64,000 bases of DNA from Runella sp. CRIBMP (GTDB lineage Bacteria; Bacteroidota; Bacteroidia; Cytophagales; Spirosomataceae): positions 17,709 to 81,708 of the forward strand of contig NZ_JAAAKZ010000018.1 of assembly GCF_009905605.1 (NCBI RefSeq), read 5' to 3'. The translations under genes and the position numbers were made by a program. Shown piece by piece: positions 54,844 through 63,685 of the stretch. Under the pieces are notes generated by a model. It had not been told where the DNA came from and did not search any database. It saw nothing but the letters and a program-made list of their open reading frames with translations. Every line of letters starts with the position of its first letter. Positions within the stretch are counted from its first letter, which is position 1.

Positions 54844-56418
54844 ATGACGTTAAAATATTTGAATAAAGACTTTTCAGCGGGGGTAGCGGTGTTTTTAGTA
54901 ACGCTGCCGTTGTGCCTCGGTATCGCGCTGGCTTCGGGAGCGCCCCTTTTCTCAGGATTACTGGCTGGCATTGTGGGGGGCATTGTCGTTACTTTGTTTT
55001 CGGGGTCGGAAATCAGTGTCAGTGGGCCCGCCGCGGGGCTTACTGTCATTGTTTTTGATAGTATTCAACGACTGGGTAGCTATCCCAATTTTCTGATGGC
55101 CGTGGTGTTGGCTGGTGTAATTCAATTCTTGTTGGGATGGCTGAAAGCAGGACGATTAAGTAGTTTTGTGCCCTCTAGTGTTATTAGCGGGATGTTGGTG
55201 GCTATTGGAATTGTGATTATCCTGAAACAAATTCCTCATGCCTTAGGATGGGATGCCGACTACGAAGGCGAATTTGAATTTTCGCAAGCCGACCAGCGCA
55301 ACACATTCTCAGAAATTATAGAAGCCTTGAGTCATCCCAATGCGGGAGCTATTTTGATAAGTGTGTTCTGTTTAGGGCTGATTGCTTGGTGGGATTATTC
55401 TGCAAAAAGGGGGATAAAATTCTTCAAAACAATCCCAGGGGGTGTGGTGGTGATTTTAGTCGGAGTCATCCTTAATCAGTTGCTGGCGTTATGGTTTCCA
55501 GCCATGAGTTTGAAAGAGGAAAGCCACTTGGTGCGGGTTCCGCTTATTCGTGATTGGACCGATGCAAAAGCCGCGTTCAATTTTCCAGCGTTCGAAATCT
55601 TAGCCAATCCACAAGTGTATATTTCGGCCCTTACGTTGGCGATTGTGGGAAGCATTGAGTCGCTTTTTAGTTTGGAAGCCGCCGATAAGTTGGATACAAG
55701 ACGTCGTATATCATCTCCCAATCAGGAATTGAAGGCGCAGGGAATCGGCAATGTAGTTTCGGGCCTTATTGGAGGCTTGCCGCTCACGTTGGTAGCGATT
55801 CGCACTTCGGTCAATGTGTACAGTGGCGCGCAAACTCGCCTTTCGTCTTTCATTCACGGGCTTTTGATGCTGTTGGCGGTGTTTTGTATTCCGCAATTAC
55901 TCAATTATATCCCGTTGGCTTGCTTAGCGGCATTGCTTATATCGGTTGGTTACAAACTAGCGAAGGTCGAGATTTTTAAAAAAATGTACCGTGAAGGCTC
56001 CGACCAATTTATTCCCTTCATTATTACGGTCCTTGCCATTGTGTTTACCGACTTATTGATTGGACTGGCCATTGGGCTGATTGTGGGCATGATATATATT
56101 GTGTATACCAACAATCTATCGGCAATAAGTGTAGGACGCGACAAAGAAACGGTACTGATTTGGTTTAAAAAGGATGTATCATTTTTAAACAAGGCCCATT
56201 TGAAAGAAGTATTGGCGGCCTTAAAACCAGGAGACTATGTGTTTGTGGATGGCCTGAGGGCACAATTTATCGACCATGATATTTTTACAACCCTAGAAGA
56301 ATTTGAGGCCGATGCCCCGTTAAGAGGAATTCAAGTGGAATTTAAGGGGATTACGAGACGTAAAATCGCAAAACAAAAATCCAATGCAATCATACAAAAA
56401 ACTATTATTGGCGAATAA
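54844..56418 (+). CDS. SulP-family anion transporter 3
   Basis: 524 residues. N-terminus [20 protein letters not shown], then [18 protein letters not shown], signature [53 protein letters not shown], and a STAS-like domain (about 435-505). Inner-membrane anion exchanger, a close paralogue of SulP 2. Its last 35 bases (56384-56418) overlap the start of carbonic anhydrase 2 in a different frame, so the two are translationally coupled. Likely bicarbonate import; direction and coupling ion unknown. Confidence 0.92.
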   Translation: MTLKYLNKDFSAGVAVFLVTLPLCLGIALASGAPLFSGLLAGIVGGIVVTLFSGSEISVSGPAAGLTVIVFDSIQRLGSYPNFLMAVVLAGVIQFLLGWLKAGRLSSFVPSSVISGMLVAIGIVIILKQIPHALGWDADYEGEFEFSQADQRNTFSEIIEALSHPNAGAILISVFCLGLIAWWDYSAKRGIKFFKTIPGGVVVILVGVILNQLLALWFPAMSLKEESHLVRVPLIRDWTDAKAAFNFPAFEILANPQVYISALTLAIVGSIESLFSLEAADKLDTRRRISSPNQELKAQGIGNVVSGLIGGLPLTLVAIRTSVNVYSGAQTRLSSFIHGLLMLLAVFCIPQLLNYIPLACLAALLISVGYKLAKVEIFKKMYREGSDQFIPFIITVLAIVFTDLLIGLAIGLIVGMIYIVYTNNLSAISVGRDKETVLIWFKKDVSFLNKAHLKEVLAALKPGDYVFVDGLRAQFIDHDIFTTLEEFEADAPLRGIQVEFKGITRRKIAKQKSNAIIQKTIIGE

Positions 56419-57064
56419 ATCATGGGCTGCTGAAAAGCTTATGCTCGACGAAAGTTATTTCGACGAATTGGCGGCCGATCAAAAGCCTGAATTCTTGTGG
56501 ATTGGCTGCGCCGACAGCCGGGTGCCCGCCAATGAGGTAACGGGTACGGCTCCTGGCGAAATTTTTGTTCACCGCAACGTGGCCAACTTGGTGATTCATA
56601 CCGACATAAATATGCTAAGTGTATTGCAGTACGCGGTAGAGGTGTTGGAAGTAAAGCACATTTTGGTGGTAGGACACTATGGCTGCGGGGGTGTAAAAGC
56701 CGCCATGACCAACAAGGATTTTGGTTTAATCAACAAGTGGTTGCGGAATATCAAAGATGTTTATTCAAAGCATTATGATGAGCTTGAGGCGGTACCCGAG
56801 GGGCACGAGCGTTTTGACCGTTTGGTTGAATTTAATGTCATTGAGCAGACCAAAAATCTGGCCAAAACCACGATAGTACAAAAAGCTTGGAAAAAGAGAA
56901 ATTATCCGCATCTGCACGGTTGGGTATTTGATTTACATACGGGTTTGATTAATTCAATTATAGAAATCCCACCTGGCTCACCCGTTGAGTCTATTTATCG
57001 GTATGACTTTGAAGATGAGCCCCAAAAAGAGGAAGATTTATCGCATAATTATAAGCATGGATAG
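56384..57064 (+). CDS. Beta-carbonic anhydrase 2
   Basis: 226 residues. Zinc ligands and catalytic dyad Cys42-x-Asp44-x-Arg46 ([10 protein letters not shown]) and His98-x2-Cys101 (VGHYGCGG) are intact. The N-terminal [11 protein letters not shown] is the conserved first helix of the CanA/Can type (prokaryotic clade B), which shows that the start inside SulP 3 (ATG at 56384, 35 bp overlap) is genuine. Cytoplasmic enzyme, C-terminus with NYKHG after a YRYDFEDE tail, typical of Can proteins. Catalyses CO2/bicarbonate interconversion for SulP 3. The convergent DUF5916 gene ends 42 bases downstream with no evident terminator. Confidence 0.93.
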   Translation: MQSYKKLLLANKSWAAEKLMLDESYFDELAADQKPEFLWIGCADSRVPANEVTGTAPGEIFVHRNVANLVIHTDINMLSVLQYAVEVLEVKHILVVGHYGCGGVKAAMTNKDFGLINKWLRNIKDVYSKHYDELEAVPEGHERFDRLVEFNVIEQTKNLAKTTIVQKAWKKRNYPHLHGWVFDLHTGLINSIIEIPPGSPVESIYRYDFEDEPQKEEDLSHNYKHG

Positions 57065-57106
57065 TACGCAGTGCCAGACTTGGAAAGTCTCTAACACTTC
57101 TCAAGT

Positions 57107-59377
57107 CTAAACCGTTAGCCAAAAGTTTAGTTTGAACACAATGGCTCGGTTTTTATTTCTGAATAACGGATCAGTATAGTAATTGTCTGTATAGACCAAA
57201 AAGAAGTCGGACATGGGCTTGTAGCGCCATTGCAGACGGCTGTTGACGTTAAAATTGTTACGTTGGGTGTTAAACTGCAAAAAGGTAGTCCAGAAAATAT
57301 TGGTCGAAAAATTGACCTCTACTCTCGGACTTATCAGCAACAATCGATCAGTGCCGTAGGGGTTGAGAAGGTTAATATCGTTTTGTTCAAAAGCCATCGA
57401 AAAATTCCCCCACGGCTGCGCCCGATAATTCATTTCTACGCTATATTGCTGAAGTGTACCATTATAAAATCCACCCGCACGGAAGCTCGCCGTGTAATAA
57501 AATTTCTTTCGATAATCAGAACTGTAGGTCGCACTGTATTGCCCGTACTGATAATGATTGGCAGGTAATGCATACTCGCTATCGGTGAATGTGAATGGGA
57601 ATAGGGCATTGACAAAATTGTAATCATACCGCACCTGAAAATTACTCGTGTTTTGAAACTGTATCGAATACTGCAGGCTCGTTGAATGCTCCCCTAAGGC
57701 TCCGTTGGGATTCCACAATAAAAACGTTTCGGCGCCAAAGGTGTGCATATTGACTTTGCCTTTTTTGGGTCGAATAGTATACTCGGTTTCGCTGTATATC
57801 TGTTGGTAGCCGAGTCGGATGGTGGTGTCTGATTGAATTTTGCCAAACTGGTCTAACCGAAACGTAGCATTTTCGATGCGGTTCAGAAAACCCATGTCTG
57901 CGTAATAATTAGTACCTATCCCAAAATAATCCGCAAAGAAACTCAAGTTACGCCCAGAGTATCCAAAGCCCAACTGCTTCACGTCGTTGTTTTTGGAGAT
58001 GCCTGGTTTTTGGGAAAGGTGATACCCTGCCCACGCCGATAAATCGCCCTTGACGTTGGAATACGTGAATTCCAACCCCTGATTGCGCCCGTATTCATTC
58101 CTCGGATTGGCTTTGCGCTCCGATTCGGTCATAAACCCCTGCCGATTGAGCGCGTAGCCTTTGATGAGAGATCGCTTAAATATTTTTCTATTAAATGAAA
58201 AAGCGGTAAAATTTTGTGCTGGCGTCAGACTGTCTTTGGCGGCGGTTTGCATGGTCATCAAACCTACGCGCCAATGCTTATCCAAATTTCCACTCAGTCG
58301 CAGGCCGCCCAAAATTCGGATGGGCTGCGCATTGCGGTCCAGCCCTACCGACCGCGAGAAAAACGGTCGAAAGGGCGCCGAGCCGTAGCCGCTGAATAAG
58401 TCGTCGTTTTCCAGAAAAAAGGTTCGCCGCTCAGGGAAAAAAATGCTGAATCGGGTCAGGTTGGTCACTTGCCTGTCTACTTCAATCTGTGAGAAATCGG
58501 GGTTGACGGTCAAGTCAAGATTGAGCGACGGCGTCACGGCTATTTTGGCGTCCAGGCCCCCGTTGAGCGTGCCTTGGGTCGGTTTGTCGGCCAGGTGGTC
58601 GTGCGAGGAGCCGCCTGTAATATAAGGGATCAACGATACATTTCCTTTGACCGCTGGCGGTGCTTCTTCCCACAGCAACGAACCGGTATAGCCTAAATCG
58701 TAGCCATTGAAATTGACCGGAACAAACGTCCAAGTCGAATATTGGTTGTTTTTCAGGTCATTACGCTCAAAGTTAATCCCCCATTTGGTTTTTGAAGGGT
58801 CGTAGCGTAGGGTTTTGAAAGGAATGGCGATCTCGACGGTCCAGTACGTATCGTAAAGCTTTGTTTGCGAATACCATTTATTGTCCCAACTCCCGTTAAG
58901 GTCGTCAGAAACAAAGGTAAGCAGCCCGTCCCATTGTGCATTGGCGGCATTGACCCCGAAGAAAAAGCCGTTGGTCCGTTCATTAATGGGGTCAAGAATG
59001 AGTCCAAAAGCGTCTGAGTCCCAAAAAGAAGCGTCGCGTTTGAGGGTTTGAATCACGTACGTATTGGTGTCGCGGCAGACCACCCCTACGTACAAAAAAC
59101 GATCATCGAAGGTCATACGCACTTCGGTGTCCCGTTTGAGCGGTACATTATCCTGCGGCCAATGCGGCGCAAAATTTTTGGAAACGCTCGCTTCCTGCCA
59201 GGCGGCATCTGATAGATCACCGTCAATTGCGATAGGTTTTTTGGTTTTTCGAATGCTGTGTTGGTACTTTTCTTGATAGGCGACACCACCAATTTGTTCG
59301 GGTTTCTCTTGGGCAAGCGTATTGACAGCAATGGTAAACGTACTTAATAATGTGTAAATAGAAATTCTGAAACACAT
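57107..59377 (-). CDS. DUF5916-type outer membrane protein with N-terminal CBM9-like domain
   Basis: 756 residues from the ATG at 59377 (MCFRISIYTLLSTFTIAVNTLA, signal peptide); the longer open frame to 59503 has no signal-like start. The N-terminal third is a carbohydrate-binding-9-like fold (KPIAIDGDLSDAAWQEA, TEVRMTFDDRFLYVGVVC, FGLILDPINERTNGFFFGVN, WTVEIAIPFKTLRYD). From about 270 onward the DUF5916 barrel follows (NPDFSQIEVDRQVTNLTRF, FFPERRTFFLEN, then paired aromatic strands ending NRAIVFKLNFWLTV). Located in the outer membrane, with the CBM9-like part in the periplasm or outside. Substrate unknown. Transcribed convergently to the carbonic anhydrase and divergently to the thioredoxin-like gene. 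Confidence 0.9.
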   Translation of the reverse strand: MCFRISIYTLLSTFTIAVNTLAQEKPEQIGGVAYQEKYQHSIRKTKKPIAIDGDLSDAAWQEASVSKNFAPHWPQDNVPLKRDTEVRMTFDDRFLYVGVVCRDTNTYVIQTLKRDASFWDSDAFGLILDPINERTNGFFFGVNAANAQWDGLLTFVSDDLNGSWDNKWYSQTKLYDTYWTVEIAIPFKTLRYDPSKTKWGINFERNDLKNNQYSTWTFVPVNFNGYDLGYTGSLLWEEAPPAVKGNVSLIPYITGGSSHDHLADKPTQGTLNGGLDAKIAVTPSLNLDLTVNPDFSQIEVDRQVTNLTRFSIFFPERRTFFLENDDLFSGYGSAPFRPFFSRSVGLDRNAQPIRILGGLRLSGNLDKHWRVGLMTMQTAAKDSLTPAQNFTAFSFNRKIFKRSLIKGYALNRQGFMTESERKANPRNEYGRNQGLEFTYSNVKGDLSAWAGYHLSQKPGISKNNDVKQLGFGYSGRNLSFFADYFGIGTNYYADMGFLNRIENATFRLDQFGKIQSDTTIRLGYQQIYSETEYTIRPKKGKVNMHTFGAETFLLWNPNGALGEHSTSLQYSIQFQNTSNFQVRYDYNFVNALFPFTFTDSEYALPANHYQYGQYSATYSSDYRKKFYYTASFRAGGFYNGTLQQYSVEMNYRAQPWGNFSMAFEQNDINLLNPYGTDRLLLISPRVEVNFSTNIFWTTFLQFNTQRNNFNVNSRLQWRYKPMSDFFLVYTDNYYTDPLFRNKNRAIVFKLNFWLTV

Positions 59378-59564
59378 AACAAATGATAGACTGTGTGGGA
59401 TAATATCCGTAAAATTAGAAAATGGTAGCGATCCGAGGCGTCTCGAAATGTTAAATGGTTCTAAAATCGGGATGAACAGTACTGAAAATGGAATAAAATG
59501 CAACTAAGTCAACTTTTCTAAAAAAAAGGTTGTTCAATACAAATTACCCATCTTAACAAACTAT

Positions 59565-60788
59565 ATGAAAAAAACAGTTGCTACTTTGCTCGCATTGAGC
59601 AGTTTTTTTGTGGGATTCAGTCAAACCAACATCCCTAAGAGTACCTGGCGCGCTGCGCTACAGCGTGGAGTGCATGATTTGCCCTTCGGGCTGGAAATCA
59701 ATCCGAAAGCCAATGGGAAATATGAAGTTTTTGTACTAAATGGCTCGGAGCGCTTGGCCATGGATGAAGCCTACATGGTCGGCGATTCGATTCATATTCC
59801 GATGCTGATTTTTGATTCTGATTTGGTTGCCAAAGTATCAGGCAATACAATGACGGGAGCTTGGAAGAAAAATAGAAATGGCGTTTGGGTATCGGTGCTT
59901 CCATTCAAAGCCCAAAAAGGAGAGGTGCATCTTTTTGCCAAAACCCCCGCCCAAACCACGAAAAACGTAACTGGTAAATACGCCACTTATTTTTTGCGTC
60001 CTCAAGCAAAAGATTCCACGTTTGCCGTCGGGATTTTGGAACAAAAAGGTGCAAAATTAGCAGGAACGGTACTGACTCCTACGGGAGATTATCGATATTT
60101 GGCGGGCGATGTGATTGGCGATAGTCTTTTTATGTCGTGCTACGACGGTTCTCATGCTTTTTTGTTCAGAGCTGCCATTGCTTCCAACGGTACGATTCGA
60201 GGGGGATTATGGTCAGGCATTTCTGGTTTCCAACACTTTGTAGCTTACCGCGACGAAAAAGCGGAATTGCCTCCTCCTACGGCATTGACTTATTTGAAGC
60301 CCGGTTTTGAAACGCTCGATTTTGCTTTTCCTGATACCAAAGGAAATATTGTTTCGTTGAAAGATGAACGCTACAAAGGGAAAGTTGTGGTTTTGCAGCT
60401 GTCTGGGACGTGGTGCCCAAACTGCATGGACGAAACCCGTTTTATGGTGCCTTGGTACGAAAAAAATGCCAAACGCGGGGTAGAAATCGTGGGTTTGATG
60501 TTTGAACGGTCGCCCGAAATGAAAATATCAGGGCCGAAAATTGATTTTATGGGCAAGCGTTTCGGCGTGCCATATCCGCTGCTTTTGGCAGGTACCAACG
60601 ATGCTGATGCGGGCAAATCGCTCCCTGCGCTCAATAAAATAGCGGGGTATCCAACCACCATTTTTATTGACAAAAAAGGACGCGTACGCGAAATTCACAC
60701 AGGCTTCTCTGGCCCGGGTACTGGCAAATACTACGATCAGTTTATTGAAGATTTCAACGCACTTATTACGAAATTACTGAGTGAGTAA
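59565..60788 (+). CDS. Exported thioredoxin-like (TlpA/ResA-type) protein
   Basis: 407 residues. Signal peptide MKKTVATLLALSSFFVGFS before QTNIP. Residues about 25-230 form a beta-rich N-terminal domain of unknown fold common in Bacteroidota TlpA-like proteins. Residues about 240-400 are a thioredoxin/AhpC-TSA fold with active site Cys284-Pro-Asn-Cys287 (SGTWCPNCMDE), cis-Pro region GYPTTIFIDKKGRV and a central FERSPEMKI insertion. It should act as a periplasmic thiol-disulphide oxidoreductase. Single gene, ended by the hairpin at 60803. Confidence 0.88.
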   Translation: MKKTVATLLALSSFFVGFSQTNIPKSTWRAALQRGVHDLPFGLEINPKANGKYEVFVLNGSERLAMDEAYMVGDSIHIPMLIFDSDLVAKVSGNTMTGAWKKNRNGVWVSVLPFKAQKGEVHLFAKTPAQTTKNVTGKYATYFLRPQAKDSTFAVGILEQKGAKLAGTVLTPTGDYRYLAGDVIGDSLFMSCYDGSHAFLFRAAIASNGTIRGGLWSGISGFQHFVAYRDEKAELPPPTALTYLKPGFETLDFAFPDTKGNIVSLKDERYKGKVVVLQLSGTWCPNCMDETRFMVPWYEKNAKRGVEIVGLMFERSPEMKISGPKIDFMGKRFGVPYPLLLAGTNDADAGKSLPALNKIAGYPTTIFIDKKGRVREIHTGFSGPGTGKYYDQFIEDFNALITKLLSE

Positions 60789-60802
60789 GTGATTTTTTGA
60801 GG

Positions 60803-60857
60803 AACCATCCAAGGTATTTAAGGTTTTTATTTATGAACTTAAATACCTTGGATGGTT
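60803..60857 (+). terminator. 20-bp perfect inverted repeat after the thioredoxin-like gene
   Basis: Arm 60803-60822 (AACCATCCAAGGTATTTAAG) and its exact complement at 60838-60857 surround a 15-nt loop; TTTAATTTTTTAG follows. The stem is longer and less GC-rich than the other terminators in the window, so it may have another role. Confidence 0.7.
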
Positions 60858-61040
60858 TAATTTTTTAGTAGGTTCTGCGGGTATCGCGCTTATCTTTCTG
60901 AATATCTTGTCGTGCTAAAATAATGACTCTATGCAGGAGCCACTGGTTAGAACTCGCACTTACAAATGGGCAATTCGTTAAAATTAAGCGTTAGAAAACT
61001 ATATTTACTATGTTGCCTCCCCAGTAGCGCTAAGGCTGCC

Positions 61041-62840
61041 ATGAAAAACTTCTTGATTCTATACTTTATTGCCTTTACTGGTTTTGCCCAAAAACCATCC
61101 CAAATAGACTCCCTGAAAAAAAAGTTAGCGACAACGTCGGACATCCAAAGAAAGACCCAAATCGTGCAGGATATTTGCGAAGCTTACAGTAGAAATCAAC
61201 CAGATTCGGCCCAAAAATACCTTGAAATAGCGCAGGATTTTTCCAAAAAATCAATGGATAAAAAGCTGGAAGGCCGTTCGTATCATTTGGCGGCTAACTT
61301 TTTTCGTGCTCAAAATGAATTCGAAAAGAGCCTTCAGGCAAGTCAGAAAACCATTGATTTGTACGAGGCAATTGACTACAAAAGAGGACTTGGAAGGGTC
61401 TATAACAGCATTGGCCTGACGTATAAAAAAATGGGCGACTCCCAAAAAGTAGCCGCTTTTACGCGAAAAGCGCTCATGTTTTCTTTGAAAGCGATAGACA
61501 TGGCCAAGGTGGTTGAGGATACCAACGGCTTAATTTCTGGATACAATAATGCCGGGATTGCTTACCGAGATTTGAAGGAGTTTCGCAAGGCGGAAGATGC
61601 CTATAAGATGGGATTAAAGAATGCCAAAAAATACAAAGTTGACCGGGATGCGGGCGTTTTGCACGCCAATTTGGGGCAGATTTACATTGATTTCGAAAAA
61701 GAGTACGACAAGGCAATTGTTGAATTGGAGAAAGCACTGGTAATTCACGCAAATCACAACGACCAACAGGGGATTGAACATGCTTATCGGAGTTTGGGTA
61801 AGGCGTATCAGATGAAAAAAGAATATAAAAAAGCCATTGCTTATGCCCAAAATTCGGTGGCTATTGCGCACTCCCTCAAAGACATTCATCGGCTATTTAA
61901 TGCCTACGGAATACTCTATGGGATTCAGGAAGACGCGGGGTTGTACAAAGAGGCATTGGCAAGTCTGAAAATAGCCAAGCAATTGGAAGATTCTACCTTG
62001 CGGGTCGAAAAAACCAAGAACATTGCCGAGATTGAAAGTAAATACCAAACCGAGAAAAAGGAGATTGAAATAAAAAGCCTGAATGAAAAAAATGCGCTGC
62101 AACGGAATCAACTGGCATTTGCGGGTTTAGGATTGTTGGTTTTATTGGTCCTCTTGGGGACGCTGTACTTGCAATATAAAAAGATAAAAGAAAATCGGTC
62201 GCAGATTCAAAAGCAATCCGATGATTTGAAACTGATGATGAAGGAACTTCACCATCGCGTAAAAAATAACCTAGCGATTGTCAGCAGTCTGTTGAAAATA
62301 CAATCGAGTAAAATGGAGGACGAAAAGGCTGTGCTGGCCGTTCGGCAAGGGCAACAACGCGTAGAAGCCATGTCGTTGATTCATCAGCGGTTGTACCAGA
62401 ATGACAAAGTCTCAACTATCAATATCAAAGAATACATCAGCGATTTGGTGGATAGCCTGATGAATGCTTATGGGCATGAGGTCGATAATTTTGATGTGCA
62501 ACTAAATGTTGAGCAAGAAGAAATGGACGTAGATTTGGCCATTTCTTTGGGATTGATAATCAATGAGTTATTGACCAATTCTTTTAAGTATGCTTACGCA
62601 GAAGCCGTCCATCCATCATTGAAAATTATGTTGAAAAATAAAGTGGGGCTGTCGTTGGAAATACAGGATAACGGGCCTGGATTAGACATGGAACGCTGGA
62701 GCCGGGCCAAAGACTCTTTTGGTAAAAAACTGATTGCAGGGCTCACAAAACAGATTGGAGGGGTGTTCACGATTGAAAACCAAAACGGAACCTATTGTCG
62801 ATTGTATATCTCTCCTGAAAAAATGAAATTGGTGGCATAA
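61041..62840 (+). CDS. TPR-containing sensor histidine kinase (HisKA_2 type)
   Basis: 599 residues from the ATG at 61041 (MKNFLILYFIAFTGFA, signal peptide); an earlier ATG at 60966 gives an unlikely leader. A periplasmic array of TPR-like repeats (about 45-330; GLGRVYNSIGLTYKKMGD, GVLHANLGQIYIDFEKEYD, GIEHAYRSLGKAYQMKKEYK), a coiled segment, one membrane helix (LAFAGLGLLVLLVLLGTLYL, about 355-375), then the cytoplasmic kinase: HisKA_2 phospho-acceptor His404 in MKELHHRVKNNLAIVSSLL and an HATPase_c domain with N-box INELLTNSFKYAY and G-box NGPGL. Its stop lies 3 bases from the regulator's start, so the pair is one operon. Confidence 0.92.
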   Translation: MKNFLILYFIAFTGFAQKPSQIDSLKKKLATTSDIQRKTQIVQDICEAYSRNQPDSAQKYLEIAQDFSKKSMDKKLEGRSYHLAANFFRAQNEFEKSLQASQKTIDLYEAIDYKRGLGRVYNSIGLTYKKMGDSQKVAAFTRKALMFSLKAIDMAKVVEDTNGLISGYNNAGIAYRDLKEFRKAEDAYKMGLKNAKKYKVDRDAGVLHANLGQIYIDFEKEYDKAIVELEKALVIHANHNDQQGIEHAYRSLGKAYQMKKEYKKAIAYAQNSVAIAHSLKDIHRLFNAYGILYGIQEDAGLYKEALASLKIAKQLEDSTLRVEKTKNIAEIESKYQTEKKEIEIKSLNEKNALQRNQLAFAGLGLLVLLVLLGTLYLQYKKIKENRSQIQKQSDDLKLMMKELHHRVKNNLAIVSSLLKIQSSKMEDEKAVLAVRQGQQRVEAMSLIHQRLYQNDKVSTINIKEYISDLVDSLMNAYGHEVDNFDVQLNVEQEEMDVDLAISLGLIINELLTNSFKYAYAEAVHPSLKIMLKNKVGLSLEIQDNGPGLDMERWSRAKDSFGKKLIAGLTKQIGGVFTIENQNGTYCRLYISPEKMKLVA

Positions 62841-62843
62841 CAA

Positions 62844-63590
62844 ATGAAAATATTAATCATTGAAGACGAATTTATTCTAGCCACTGATTTGAGAGATACC
62901 CTCGAAGCAGAAGGCTATGATGTTGCATTTGTAGCCGACAATGGCCCTGAAGCGCTTGAATTTTATCAAAAAAATGAAGTGGATTTGGTGCTGTGCGACA
63001 TTCACATCAACGGTGACTGGGACGGGATAGAAACCGTAAAACGACTCATTGATTTTCGGCAATCCCCGATTATTTATTTAACCGCTTTTACCGACGCCGA
63101 AACCCTCGAACGGGCCAAAGAGACCTACCCAGCGGCGTATATTCCCAAGCCGTATCACATCGTTAACCTCAGGATGGCAATCGAAATGGCGATTAATAAT
63201 TTTGCCATGCGGGTTCATCCGATGAAAATGAAAGACACAAAAACGGATATAGCCCGAAAAGAAGCCATTTTGCAGGTAAATGAATGTATTTTTATCAAAC
63301 AAAACTACCAATTTGTCAAATTCAGATTAGACGATATTCTTTATCTTGAAGCCGAGAGTATGTACACCAATATCGTTACGTCTCAGAAGAAATACGTTAT
63401 TCGTCAGACCGTAGGTGGAGTATTGGAACGGCTGCCAATCAAGCACTTGGTTCGTATTCATCGTTCGTACGCGGTCAATATCCATCGAATTGAATCGTTC
63501 AACGAGCATGAAGTAATCATCAATGGCCAAGCCTTTCCATTGGGGCGTTCTTTTAAGGACGAGTTTATGAGGCAGTTTATGTTTCGTTAA
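62844..63590 (+). CDS. LytTR-family response regulator
   Basis: 248 residues. Receiver domain (about 1-120): MKILIIEDEF acidic pair, phospho-acceptor Asp52 in LVLCDIHINGDWDGIE, Thr80 in IYLTAFTD and Lys102 in YIPKPYHI. After a linker rich in Met/Lys, a LytTR DNA-binding domain follows (about 142-245; FIKQNYQFVKFRLDDILYLE, ESMYTNIVTSQKKYVIRQT, LVRIHRSYAVNIHRIESF and PLGRSFKDEF). Partner of the TPR kinase immediately upstream. Output genes are unknown. Ends before the terminator at 63611. Confidence 0.94.
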   Translation: MKILIIEDEFILATDLRDTLEAEGYDVAFVADNGPEALEFYQKNEVDLVLCDIHINGDWDGIETVKRLIDFRQSPIIYLTAFTDAETLERAKETYPAAYIPKPYHIVNLRMAIEMAINNFAMRVHPMKMKDTKTDIARKEAILQVNECIFIKQNYQFVKFRLDDILYLEAESMYTNIVTSQKKYVIRQTVGGVLERLPIKHLVRIHRSYAVNIHRIESFNEHEVIINGQAFPLGRSFKDEFMRQFMFR

Positions 63591-63610
63591 ATTTTGACCG
63601 TTATTTTTAT

Positions 63611-63650
63611 CAAAAAAGCCAAAACTTAGGAATAAGTTTTGGCTTTTTTG
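63611..63650. terminator. Terminator between the LytTR gene and the oxidoreductase gene
   Basis: CAAAAAAGCCAAAACTTA (63611-63628) pairs exactly with TAAGTTTTGGCTTTTTTG (63633-63650) around a GGAA loop. Lies between convergent genes and serves both. Confidence 0.93.
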
Positions 63651-63685
63651 AGCGAGAACAAATAGCTACTTTCGGCTCAAATTGT

